Shown: one piece after another, positions 12,130-22,999 of the stretch
Position numbering within the stretch: the stretch's first letter is position 1
How the letters are laid out: every line of letters begins with the position of its first letter
Origin: Takakia lepidozioides
Taxonomy: Eukaryota; Streptophyta; Takakiopsida; Takakiales; Takakiaceae
Direction of reading: 5' to 3'
Length of the DNA stretch: 64,000 bases
Assembly (NCBI GenBank): GCA_030704615.1
Contig: CM060731.1
Location: 11,780,001-11,844,000, forward strand
Translations under genes and position numbers: made by a program
Notes under the pieces: generated by a model
Databases searched by the model: none
The model's input: only the letters and a program-made list of their open reading frames with translations
What the model was told of the DNA's origin: nothing

Positions 12130-13060
12130 TCAGCTGGGCGCACTGTCCGTATCCGAAGAATCTTCCCCTTCACTGCCCACATCTGCAATTTGCCTTGCGG
12201 TAATTACCAACCCTGGAATGTCTTCCTCATTAAAGGTAATTGCTCCTTCCAAAGAGACTGGTTCGGCCGTATCTGGTAGATTTTGTGGTTCCCTCAGACC
12301 CTCGTGGTCTGCATTCTCCCCTAGGTCCAGATCATGGACGTCGGCCACGACTCGTTTGGCCCGGGGGTCCTTGTGAAGAACCACCTTCCATCTCGGCGCA
12401 TGGGTGTCATCTGAAAAGAAAACTTGCTCAACTTGCGATGGGAAGATGAATGGTTCTTCATCTGGTGGTAGCATTTTTCTGAAATCAGCAAGGGGGAACC
12501 CGTACTCATCCCGTTTCATGGTGGCATTCTCTCCCACCATATTGGCTTTTACCCAAGAACAACGGAATAGAATTGGCTTCACAAGACCATAGTCTAGTTT
12601 AAGGATCTCTTTGATGATTCATACATATTGCACAGGGCATGAAATTGGATTCCGATCTCGTGCACAACTCCTACTCTCTTGTTCAAAAAATGATGCTTCT
12701 CCGCTGTCATAAGTCACCAAGAGGCTAGTGTTGGCATCGTCCACTCTATAATGATTGCCATATGCTTTCATTGAGCGGTACGAAGTGGCAATCAGCCCCG
12801 GGGGGAATGACAGACTCACCATGCCCTGATCTGGGTCCTCGTTCTCAGATGCGTACACTGCAACTGCAGATGTGACCCACACTACAAAGGGCTGCAGCTC
12901 CTCCATTGTTGTGGGGTACTCCAACGGGGATCTGCGCCTACGATCGGCCCTCCGCCATGCTTTTGCAAATGCACACCGTTCCGTTTTCAAGCGGACCTTC
13001 TCCGCTGCGTACTTTCTGGCAGAAACCAAATAGAACACTAGAAGCATTCATGTCTTTTCC
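12130..13060 (-). pseudogene. CACTA transposase C-terminal fragment (DUF4216)
   Basis: On the reverse strand two frames (13047-12619, then 12582-12130) give the DUF4216 region of a Tnp2-type transposase: YRSMKAYGNHYRVDD, YDSGEASFF, IKEILKLDYG, KPILFRCSW, DEYGFPLADFRKML, FIFPSQVEQVFF and WKVVLHKDPRAKR, ending in an acidic tail (GEDSSDTDSAPS). A frame change separates the parts near 12600. The Tnp2 core is absent. It complements the C-terminal loss in the 2163-5016 gene but lies on the opposite strand, so it is either a rearranged piece of the same element or another copy. Confidence 0.7.
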
Positions 13061-13495
13061 GAATCGACTGGGTGTCCGCCAACCACTCCGGGAACCACTT
13101 GGCAGTAAGCGGGACTACTAGAGAGTCGAAACGGACAAGGTTGGCCCACAGGGGCATTTCAGATGGCAGGCAGAAGTGGGGTCAACGACTCCGGAGTCGT
13201 AGCAAAAATCCGGGCTATTTAATTAATTGCATAAATACATAAAATTTGAAAAAGTGAAAATTAGAAGTGGTTCTAATTACTGCACATGCGACTAGAAATT
13301 TTTCATTCATAATTTGATTAATGGAATAAAGATATTTATTCATTAAAGTGAATATGTAGTCGACTCAACGATTCCATGAACCACTGCGTATTGATTGCAC
13401 CCGTGATTGGGGGCCACATTTGCTGACGTGTGTTTCACAAAAACAGGTAAAGAAAATGTGGCCTTGGGAATATATATTTTAATATGTACTGCCTC
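13061..13495. other. AT-rich spacer
   Basis: Long A/T stretches, no coding signal and no repeat shared with the neighbours that I could recognise. Confidence 0.5.
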
Positions 13496-13499
13496 CACC

Positions 13500-13680
13500 T
13501 GGAAGTGACATGGAAAGTCCATGGTGACATCGTGAAAGCTGGAATTGTAGGGTTTGCGTTCTGAACACCGCCCTGGTGGACATGTATGCCGAATGTGGTC
13601 GCATTGAAGATGCGAAGGTAGTGTTCGACTGTAGCTCAACGAGATGTGGTGTCGTGGAGTGCGATGATCACATTGGCAGC
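13500..13680 (+). pseudogene. PPR repeat fragment
   Basis: Reads ALVDMYAECGRIEDAKVVFD in one frame, the typical end of one PPR motif and start of the next, with frameshifts on both sides. It is a broken copy of the repeats at 14.2-17.9 kb. Confidence 0.65.
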
Positions 13681-14222
13681 AAGGCAAGGATGTATGCATG
13701 ATTGTACAGAGGCAGTGATAGCTGAAGGAGCAGGATAGAGTGTGGGTCCATATTCATCCAAGAGGATCGGATTTCAAGCTCCAGATTACCTATGGATCCC
13801 TCTGAAGAATAGCTACAAGAAACCTCCAGGGGTAGATGGTTAGCTGGAAGCGGCAGCTGTAGCGGCACAATTGATAAAATCAGGCACCTCAACCATGACC
13901 ACAGCTTCTGGAAGAGGATCAAGCGAGGGAGTCCACAATGCCTCTTCTGGCACTTATGGGCATGTGAAGATGCTTTATGAGGCAGGCAGACTGAAAGAGG
14001 CTCTACAAACTTTAAACCGAAGAGGCATTTCAGCATATGTAGATACGTATGTGTGTCTCTTGCATAAGTGCATCAAGATGAAAGGCCTAGAAGTTGGAAA
14101 GCAGGTGCACACTCACATTGTCCAAAGTGGTTTCACGCCGAGCGTTTTTCTACTCAACAACCTTGTCAACATGTATGTTAAGGGGAGCATCATGGATGAT
14201 CACCAAGCGTTCAACACATAAT
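13680..14222 (+). pseudogene. OSB-PDF tail joined to PPR N-terminal region (copy 1)
   Basis: 13680-13860 is the degraded OSB intron and PDF half. It runs straight into a PPR leader that is open from 13871: LIKSGTSTMTTASGRGSSEG, then a short linker, GRLKEALQTLNRRGISAYVD, TYVCLLHKCIKMKGLEVGKQ and VHTHIVQSGFTPSVFLLNNL. The last parts are PPR motifs of the L/S type found in plant organellar RNA-editing factors. The frame ends at 14222. The same order occurs at 17.15-17.57 kb, and a PPR leader also recurs at 16.2 kb, so the OSB-PPR join was duplicated as a unit. Confidence 0.65.
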
Positions 14223-16140
14223 GCCTCAACGATCTTTGATCACGTGGAATATAATGTTGGCAGGATTACCAAGCATGGGCATGGTACAAATGCTTTGGAG
14301 ACCTGTGAGCAAATGATGCGCGAAGGGGTTGAGCCCAACCACATCGCGTTTGTATGTGTTTGCAATGCGTGTGCAAGCCTGGAAAAGGGGAACGAGGTCC
14401 ATGGTGACATCGGTCAAAGCTGGAATTGCACCGCATGTCATTTTGAACACTGCCCTGACCTGGACATGTATGCCAAATGTGGATGCATTGAGGATGCAAA
14501 GGGAGTTTTTGACACTATGGCTAAACGAGATGTGGTGTTGTGGAGTGCGATGCTTGCAGGGTATGCACAACAGGGACGTGGGATGGAGGCTTTGGAGACC
14601 TATGATCCAATGATGGGGGAGGGGGTGAAGCCCGGCCACTTTGTGTGCATTTGCAATGCTTGTGCAAGCCTGGCAGCCCTGGACAAGGATAAAGAGGTGC
14701 ATGGGGATATCATCAAAGCTGGAATTGTACCAAATGTCATTCTAAACACTGCCCTGGCAGCTCTGGAAAAGGGGAAAGAGGTCCATGGCGACACCTTCAG
14801 AGCTGGAATTGTACCAAATGTCAGTCTGAACCATACCCTGGTGGACATGTATGCGAAATGTGGGTGCATCAAGCCTGGACGAGGGCAAAGAGGTGCATGG
14901 GGTATCATCAAAGCTGGAATTGTACCAAATGCCATTATGAACACTGCCCTGGCACCTCTGGAAAAGGGGAAAGAGGTCCATGGCCACATCTTCAGAGCTG
15001 GAATTGTACCAAATGTCATTCTGAACCATACCCTAGTGGACATGTTTGCAAAATGTGGGTGCAAAGGGATCTAGGATGCAAATGGAGTGTTCGACACTAT
15101 GGCTGAACGAGATGTGGTGTCGTGGAGTGCGATGCTTGCAAGGTATGCACGGCAGGGACATGGGATGGACGCTTTGGAGACCTATGAGCAAAGGATGGGG
15201 GAAGCACATCATGTTTGTGTGCATTTGCAATGCTTGTGCAAGCCTGGCAGCCGGCCTGGAGAAGGGCAAGAGGTGCATGGGGATATCATCAAAGCTGGAA
15301 TTGTGCCAAATGTCAATCTGAACACTACCCTGGCAGCTTTGGAAAAGGGGAAAGAGGTCCATGGTGACATCTTCAGAGTTGGAATTGTATCAGATGTCAT
15401 TCTGAACAAAACCCTGGTGAACATGTTTGCAAAATGTGGGTGCATCTAGGATGCAAAGGGAGTGTTTGACACTATGGCTGAACGAGATGTGGTGTCGTGG
15501 AGTGCGATGCTTGCATGGTATGCACGGCAGGGACGTGGGATGGAGGCTTTGGAGAGCTATGAGCAAATGATGGGGGAAGCTCATCATGTTTGTGTGCATT
15601 TGCAATGTGCGTGCAAGCCTGGCAGCCCTGGAGAAGGGCAAGAGGTGCATGGGGATATCATCAAAGCTGGAATTGTGCCAAATGTCAATCTGAACACTGC
15701 CTTGGCAGCTTTGGAAATGGGGAAAGATGTGCATGGCGACATCTTCAGAGCTGGAATTGTACCAGATGACATTCTGAACAATAGCCTGGTGAACATGTTT
15801 GCAAAATGTGGGTGCATCTAGGATTCAAAGGGAGTGTTCGACACTATGGCTGAACGACATGTGGTGTCATGGAGTGCGATATGATGTGCTTGCAGGGTAT
15901 GCACATCAGGGATGTGGAATGGAGGCTTTGGAGACCTATGAGCAATGGAAGCACATCATGTTTGTGTGCATTTGCAATGCTTGTGCAAGCCTAGCAGCCG
16001 GCCTGGAGAAGGGCAAAGAGGTGCATGGGGATATCATCAAAGCTGGAATTGTACCAAATGTCAATCTGAACACTGCCCTGGCAACTTTGGAAAAGGGGAA
16101 AGAGGTCCACATGGCGACATCTTCAGATCTGGAATTGTAC
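14223..16140 (+). pseudogene. Degenerate PPR repeat cluster (PLS-type)
   Basis: Repeated PPR motifs: CNACASLEKGNEVHGDI, DMYAKCGCIEDAKGVFDTM, RDVVLWSAMLAGYAQQGRGM, KAGIVPNVILN. The frame from 14094 is open to 15074, but only because units were deleted and joined. Later units are cut by a TAG after KCGCI. Plant PPR proteins of this class bind organellar RNA. Here no start, no E/DYW end and no long intact frame remain, so I call it a pseudogene amplified after it decayed. Confidence 0.75.
15060..16140 (+). repeat. ~375-bp tandem units in the PPR pseudogene
   Basis: Three successive units start at about 15087, 15462 and 15838 with GTGTTCGACACTATGGCTGA or its GTGTTTGAC variant. Each holds one PPR block plus two HGDI...AGIVP half-blocks. 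At least two junctions share the stop in TGCATCTAGGAT, so the units were copied after the stop arose. Confidence 0.8.
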
Positions 16141-16169
16141 CAAGGTGAATGCCTGTCAAATTACCAGAT

Positions 16170-16670
16170 GCAAAGAGGTGCATTGTTGCATCGCCAAAGG
16201 CAGCAGCTGCAGCGGCACAGTTGATAAAGTCAGGCACCTCAACCATGACCACAACTTCTGGAAGAGGATCAAGAGAGGGAGTCCACAATGCCTCTTTTGG
16301 CACTTATGGGCATGTGAAGATGCTTTGGCAGGCAGACTGAAAGAGGCTCTACTGACTTTAAACCAAGGAAGCATTTCAGCAGATTCAAATACGTATGTCT
16401 GTCTCTTGCATAAGTGCATCAAGATGAAAGGCCAAGTGAAGCTAGAAAGCAGGTGCACACTCACATTATCCAAAGTGCACGCCAAATATTTTTCTACTCA
16501 ACACCCTTGTCAACATGTATGTTATGTGCGGGGGCATCATGGATGCTCACCAAGTGTTCAACATAATGCCTCAACGATGTTTCATCACGTGGAACACGAT
16601 GCTTGCAGGGTGTGCACAGCAGGGGCGTGGTATGGAGGCCTTGGAGAATGTGGTGAGGGCACCTTCTTCT
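16170..16670 (+). pseudogene. PPR leader and PPR fragment (copy 2)
   Basis: Repeats the leader of 13871 (IKSGTSTMTTTSGRGSREG, VHNASFGTYGHVKMLW) and PPR pieces (RLKEALLTLNQGSISADSNT, TYVCLLHKCIKMKGQ, MYVMCGGIMDAHQVFNIMPQ, WNTMLAGCAQQGRGMEALEN), spread over several frames. It ends in intron-like sequence ACCTTCTTCTTCGACCTATTT, itself duplicated at about 16657 and 16750. Confidence 0.7.
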
Positions 16671-16814
16671 TCGACCTATTTCAGCCTATTTTTCCCTCTC
16701 ATCAGACTCGGCCCTGAATTTACATATTGAATCGTCGAGGACAATGTGGTGAGGGCACCTTCTTCTTCGACCTATTTCAGCTTGTTTTGCCCTCTCATCA
16801 GACTCGGCCCTGAG

Positions 16815-17990
16815 ATGTATATTGAATTCTGTAAGTTTTGGGTGGATCTGTGGTGGTTTGGATGACTATGACAAGTAACTGCCGATGTGGCAACAGAAAA
16901 GTATCCAAAACAGATAACAGAGATGAGGAGAAGGTGTGGAATGAATACTTTGTTGACCCCAATGAATGGTGGAACAATCGAGGCAGAAAGTTGAATGCCT
17001 ATTAGATGACAGAGAGTAGCAGACGTAATTCAGCATAGGAACTAGTGTGATTGGGTGTTTCCTAGGTTGTCATTGTCAGCTGCTAGCAGCAAGGGCAAGG
17101 ATGAATGCATGATTTGTGCAGAGGCATGGATAGCTGAAGGAGAAGGGATAGAGTGTGGGTCCAGATTCATTCAAGAGGGCCAGACTTCAAGCTCCAGATT
17201 ACCTGTGATTCCATGTGGATCAATAGCTACAAGAAACCTAAATGGGTAGATGGTCAACTAAAGGCAATAGCTGCGGCGGCACAGTTGATAAAATTAGGCA
17301 CGTCCTTAACCATGACCGCAGCTTCTGAAAGAGGATCAAGAGAGGGAGTCCACAATGCCTTTTCTGCGGGGCATGTGAAGATGCTTTGTGAGGCCGGTAG
17401 ACTGACAAAGGCTCTAGGTCTAGAAGCTGGAATCAGGTGCACACTCACATTATCCAAAGTGGATTCATGCATGTTTTTTCTACTCAACACCCTTGTCAAC
17501 ATGTATGTTAAGTACGGGAGCATCATGGATGCTTGCCAAGATTTCTACAGATGCCTCAGCGATCTTTGATCATGTGGAATATAATGTTGGCAGGATTTAC
17601 CAAACATTGGTGTGGTAGGAATGCTTTGGCGACCTATGAGCAAATGTTGCGCAAAGGGGGTGCCCAACCACATCACGCTTCCGCATGTTTGCAATGCGTG
17701 TGCAAGCCTGGGACCTCTGGAAAAGGGGAAAGCGGTCCATGGTGACATCATCAAAGCTGGAATTGTACGAGATGTCATCCTGAACACTCCCCTGGTGGAC
17801 GTCTATGCCAAATGTGGGTGCATTAAGGATGCAAAGGGAGTTTTCAACACTATGGCTGAACCAAATGTGGTGTCATGGAACGCAATGCTTGCAGGGTATG
17901 CAAAGCAGGGACATGGTATGCAGGCTTTGGAGACCTATGATCAAATGATGGGGGAAGGGGGCGCACCTTCTTCAATAGCACAACGGCTAC
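16815..17990 (+). pseudogene. OSB-PDF module joined to PPR fragment (copy 3)
   Basis: 16815-17000 gives the WW half (EKVWNEYFVDPNEWWNNRGR), then an intron-like stretch with CATAGGAACTAGTGTG. The PDF half follows at 17160-17260 (RGPDFKLQITCDSMWIN, KKPKWVDGQ), then the PPR leader and PPR motifs (LVNMYVKYGSIMDA, KAVHGDIIKAGIVRDVILN, DVYAKCGCIKDAKGVFNTM). It is the best preserved OSB-PPR join in the window but still has frameshifts. Retrotransposon B inserted at its right edge (18029). Confidence 0.65.
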
Positions 17991-18029
17991 AAGTGGGTAG
18001 ATGGTCAACTGGAAACAGCAATGGCAGCA

Positions 18030-19041
18030 TGTCAAACGGCTTTTACACACCCATCCCTTCGCTATCCGAGGTGGAAACTCCAAGATAGAAGAGTTGGATA
18101 TCTCTAAGCACTCAGCTCGCTCAGTACAATCAGTCATGACCTGCAGCTAGTGAATCATGGTTGTGCTTCCCCATTTGTATTCCCTCTTGCCTTCATGTTA
18201 TCAATTTACCTTATCTGATACTGAAGCATCAGATTGCTTCAGTATCTTCTTAGTTCCAGTTAATCATGCATTCATTTCACAGCTTCACTCATGTCTCTCT
18301 ACACAGTGTGCTTGTATCGAATAAATATCAGATTATGATTTATCAGGTACTAGGCCAATGTCAAGGTGACTCTAATCCGCCCTACAGTATCACTACAGCT
18401 CTCCTGAAATAAACCTCCATCAAGTCATCAACTCCTCTTCTGAGTAATCGTCATCCCTGTGCTCCAAGATCGTGCCATCCATCTGACCTTTTCCCTGATG
18501 TCTAAGAAGTGATCCCCAAGAAGTGATTCCTTAGAAGTGATTCCCCAGAAGTCACCGCTCTTCGCTTTATCTACCTACAAGCTGTTCTAACCGCCTTGCT
18601 AACTAACCATCACCCCTGTACTGTGACAACTGTGCAAAACTGCGTTGGCTGTGTGAAGCTGTGACGGGCTGTGACTGGTTGTGATTGGCTGTGACGAACT
18701 GTGACGGGCTGTGACGACTATGACGGGTTGTGACTGGTTGTGTCGGCTGTGTCGGGCTGTATCGGGCTGTGTTGGCTGTGGCGGCTGTGACTGACTGTGA
18801 TTGGCTGTGACAAACAATGACGGGCTGTAACGACTGTGACGGCTGTGCCGGCTGTGTCGGGCTGTATCGGGTTGTGTTGGCTGTGGCGGCTGTGACTGGC
18901 TGTGTCGGGCTGTGTAACCCCCCCCCCCCTAAAGCCTGCTGCTGTCACCCCTAAGGCTCCTGTTGGTCTCAGTCTGTGTAAAAATTAAGGGTACCCCAGA
19001 GAACCTATAAAAGCATTAAAGTCCCAAGCAGCCCTCTAACA
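18030..19041 (-). repeat. 3' LTR of retrotransposon B
   Basis: Closely matches 29606-30648 apart from the length of the internal GGCTGTGA minisatellite and scattered single-base changes. In element orientation it starts TGTTAG and ends GACA. Confidence 0.9.
18640..18915. repeat. Minisatellite (GGCTGTGACT / GGCTGTGTCG) in LTR
   Basis: Tandem 8-10-base units such as GGCTGTGAC, GGCTGTGTC and GGGCTGTAT, followed by a C run. Copy number and order differ from the other LTR. Short stretches of the same motif also occur near 21735 in the extra ORF. Confidence 0.9.
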
Positions 19042-19043
19042 TT

Positions 19044-19059
19044 TACCCCTCCCCCTCTC
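19044..19059 (-). other. Polypurine tract of retrotransposon B
   Basis: On the minus strand the bases just before the 3' LTR read GAGAGGGGGAGGGGTAAA, a purine run in the position of the plus-strand primer. It confirms the minus orientation. Confidence 0.8.
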
Positions 19060-19214
19060 AAAAAGCCGTGTCCTCACGGTTTACTATTTAGGATTAGCAA
19101 ACCTTTGTGATCGAACACCCTTCTGACGGTGAGACTCCGTGTGCAAGCCCGAGTCTTGTCACTGGTTGACGGAGATGATTGAGCACTACCCGGAAATGTC
19201 AGACCCTCCTTTGG

Positions 19215-21886
19215 CTAATATCGAGGTAACCTCTCAGGCATAGGAGATCCCCGTCGTTTCTTCTCTGCCATCTGAATTGCATAGTCCTCTGCCATGTCAA
19301 AAGAGTCCGCTGAAGAATCAGTAGTATCAGAATCATCGTCCCCCCTGAGGTGTTTTAACGGCCGAACTCTAACTGGAATCCTCTGGGGCATACAATGTGG
19401 TCCCACCATGTCTGGAAGTTTAAATTGTAGAACTTGCTGTAAGCGCTTAATGGCAAAATTGGTGAACACCCTGAACTCCTTGTCTGTCCAGATGAGTGGT
19501 GTGCCAATGACTTGAGAACAGTGCAAGTATTTCCATGCCTCATGTCCCTTAACGAAAATATCGTCAGGGCCGAATTTCTGTGTTGACAAATTGTTCCAGG
19601 CCGAATGAAACCATGAACGAAGTTGGGAATCCTTTTAACTGCAAAGCAGCTTTTGTATCTTCTAACTCTTGCTGTAGTTTGAGATTGACCTCCTCAGCGA
19701 CTTTGTTTGCACACTCAGTGGCAAGTCGAGCCTCAAACTCATTTCTGAGCTCCTCCCTCAAAGTTGCCAATTGGGTAGATGGAACATGGGATTCACATAA
19801 GTGCCCAACAAATTAAGTGTTCTGCTTATGGAACTCATAAGCATGGCCTGCTGAGGGTCATCATGGTGAGTTTGCTGCTGTTCTCCCTGATCCTCAATAG
19901 TGTGATGCCTCACGAACCATTCAGACCATTGCCCCACCAGATTTTCTTCCTGAACCATCTCATCCGCCACTGGTGCTGCAGTGTTTTGATATTCTACCCC
20001 TGGTACCTCCGTCACAGGTGTGGGTATTACATGCACAGCAGGGTTTCCCCTAGACAACCGCTGCACCTCTGGAATCACTGTTTCCCTTACCAAGCCAGAA
20101 TTTTCATAGAGAAGGTCACCTTTCTCAATTTCGGCCACGACCTACTCTGTACTGGGAATGTCCAACCTTTCTCTTTCCAGAGCAATTGGGGGTGATGCCA
20201 CAACATATACTAACTGTGGAACCTCTAAAACAACATAGTCAATTGGTTGTGGTGGCTGTGGTATCGAAGTGACTTCCTCTTCCCTCTCTGAAGGCCCTGC
20301 TTCCAATAATAACAGCTCTTTGTGCTGATGTGCCCCATCCTACACAAGAGCTTGAGAAACATTATCGTGCGGTTTCCGTGAAGCTAGTGGATCCACCACT
20401 ACAGTCATACCCCGCCTCTGTCTCTTAGTTTGATGTTGCCCTGCCAATCCACCCTCACTGTGTGAAGAGCCTTGCTCTTCAATTGCAGTGGTTTCTGCCT
20501 CAAACACTCCCATCTCCTTTCTTTCCCGAGTATCAAATATGCAAGAATCAAGAATTATTTGAGCAATGATTGGTCCAGACACAATGATCGGAGACTTTGC
20601 AGCAGTGCCCTGTAACCTCTTCATCTCGTCCACCAATCCGTTGTACATTAACGCTGCCCAAGCGACATCCTCTCCCCTCAAAGCTTTCAGGATCTCCTCT
20701 GTGAAGGACCTGCTCAAATACTGTTGGTTCTGTTTCATGGCAAACAGAACGTTCAAGAATTGGCCAACTTCCCTAAGTCCTGGGTACTCGGCTTTGGTAC
20801 AAGCAAAACCTTGAGTTTTAAAGAAACTCCCTTCTTGGATCAGATTCCCTATTTGCAATCTTGCCTTGTGCTCATCTACATCCACATGTCCTGATGGCAA
20901 ATCAAACAATTGTTGCTGGTATTGGGGAGTAATTTCTATATCTACTCCCCTCACCTGAGTAACTCCTGTCCGAGGCTCAAAGTTCTGAAGAAATTGTATC
21001 ATGAACTGCCAATGATGCAAGGACCAGTCCTTGCGTAGCAATCCCTCCAATTGCAGCTCCTTCGATAGCTGCACCACTTGTGGTGTAGCAATTGTTTGCT
21101 TCTGTAAGATTGTGGTGCTCTTCACCCTGATATCCTCCATACCTCTCACTCTCTTCATTCTAGACAAATAGAAAGGTTTTGGTTGCAACAACTGAAGAAA
21201 CGCCTGCAGGGCACAAAGCATAAAAGTATGGTTGGCGCAGAATGAAATGGGTAAGTGCTTGTAAGCCTGTGGGGCTTGCAAGTATCCATTTAGAGAAAAT
21301 GTACTCTCCGTTCGTCCGTCCTTGTGCCACTGCGTAAGTAGTAATGCAAGTGTATAGTCTGTTAATTCCGCCATAGCTTCAAAGCTATAGCTTTGATTGT
21401 CTCTCCCGTCGAGACGCCCGTTACTTGGAACAACGCCGACTCTTGCGCTCATAATTCCTCTAAATTCTTGATCTTGCTTCTTGGAAAATACCCTCTGCAG
21501 GTAATTCGGGCTCATGATTGGCTGTTGGCTCTGTGATTGGTTTTGTGATTTCATTCCCTTCCGTGGATTTTCCCTCCTGGACTGTCCACTAGGATAGCAC
21601 ATGTGACAAGGATTTCGCTTTTCGGTACTTGTAAAGGGTTCCGTTACCCGTTCCCTGTATGCATTAATGGGCCCACAATTCGTTTGGACTGATGTGTCGG
21701 GTAGGTACTTTGACGGCCAAATTTGGCTGTGTGGCACCGTGATGGGCTGTGATAGGCTGTGTCACACTCGTACTGCCCGCCTTGATCATATACGCTCGGC
21801 TTAGCGACAAATGCTCCATACTCCGTTGGTATCACTGGCGCAGCCCGTGACTGCTTTTGCGTTTGAACATGCAAATCGTGCTTCAA
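19215..21886 (-). pseudogene. Extra ORF(s) between integrase and 3' LTR of retrotransposon B
   Basis: A 465-codon frame (21737-20340) ends at a TAG. After it the same frame continues toward MAEIEKGDLLYENSG (20138), and further frames (19770-19564, 19589-19215) extend toward the LTR. The main part is soluble-looking and mixed helical (LTDYTLALLLTQWHKDG, LQLLQPKPFYLSRMKRV, RTGVTQVRGVDIEITPQYQQ) with a basic stretch KRQRRG near its end. A coiled-coil-like stretch follows (REELRNEFEARLATECANKV). There is no signal peptide or membrane segment, so it is not obviously env-like. I do not recognise the family. Retrotransposons with an additional ORF in this position are known in plants; the function here is unknown. 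Confidence 0.6.
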
Positions 21887-22990
21887 TGGTTTGTCATGGA
21901 TACCACTGTACCCCTACAATTTATTGGCATTGACTCTTCCCAGCATCTCTTTGTTAATGGTTGGTAACATGGCTGTGTTGTTATCAACATCTTCTGTATG
22001 ACATAAGGTCCCTTCCATGGCGACTTAAGCTTAGAAGCTTTAATCTTTCCTTTCTTCTGCAACCAGAGAACCAAATCTCCCGTCTTAAAAGTCTTTAATT
22101 TGCCTTCATCAAACTGTTCCTTCCTCTTCATCTGAATTCTGGTCATGGTTATCAGCTGCATCAGCACGTACTTCTTCCACATGGTATAATTCAGTTTCCT
22201 TACCTTAATTGAATCTTCCATTCCATTCTTTTCCCCATTCCGTTCTCATGGTAGGTAACAAGAATTCCACTGGAAGTAAAGCTTCCACTAATTGGAATGG
22301 TGTATACTTAGTGGTAACTTTATATGAAGTCTTATATGACACACAGCAGCATTGTCAGCAGCTTTATCCCAATCCGTTGCTGTTGCATTGACTATCTTAG
22401 CCAAGATAGTACATAGTATTTTGTTGGTAGCCTCTGCCTGCCAATTACCCTGTGGGTAATACGTTGCACTCTTCCTATGCACAATCATGAACTCTTTAGT
22501 CAATAGATCAATGGTCTCATTAATGAAGTGACTTCCCTGATCACTGATAAATTCCAAGGGACAACCAAATCGTGTAAGTATGTTCTCATACAGGACCTTG
22601 CGTGGACTGTGGCTGGATGTGTGTCCCTCAGAGCTTTAGCTTCCACCCATTTGTAGTATAATCGTGGCTGTTTGTTGTAATTATATACTTGTTCTGTGTA
22701 TTCTTGGCCGGGGTTAATTGGTCCGACAAAGTCTAGTCCCCATTTCTGAATGGTTCAGTAGGGCATCGTAGGGATGCAAAGCCATCTTCCCAGATCTCTG
22801 CAAGGGTCCCAGCCTCTGACATTCATCACAACTCTGACAATCCTTGTGTTACATCCTTGAACAAAGTAGGCCACCAGTAACCTGCAAGTAGTATCTTCCT
22901 ACTGGTAGTTCTCTCTCCAAAATGTCCTCCAGCCACTCCTTTATGAACTTCCTCAAAACTTTATTACTTCATGGTGGTACAAGCACGTTT
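21887..22990 (-). pseudogene. Integrase of retrotransposon B (broken)
   Basis: Contains the second catalytic Asp block (EFISDQGSHFINETIDLL), the region expected to hold the Glu (YYPQGNWQAEATNKIL), and a C-terminal part (FKTGDLVLWLQ, SPWKGPYVIQKM) typical of Ty3/gypsy integrases. Degraded zinc-binding pieces (CQSCDECQ region) lie around 22800-22860. Frames change several times, and the YYPQGNWQAEATNK motif has W where related integrases have Q. Confidence 0.75.
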
Positions 22991-22999
22991 AAGTACTCC

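Noticed and set aside
14094-15074. Functional PPR gene from the 326-codon frame
   Set aside because: The motif order is scrambled, units are truncated, there is no plausible start, targeting peptide or C-terminal domain, and neighbouring units share stops.
20340-21737. Envelope-like gene of retrotransposon B
   Set aside because: Its position fits, but there is no signal peptide, transmembrane segment or cleavage site.
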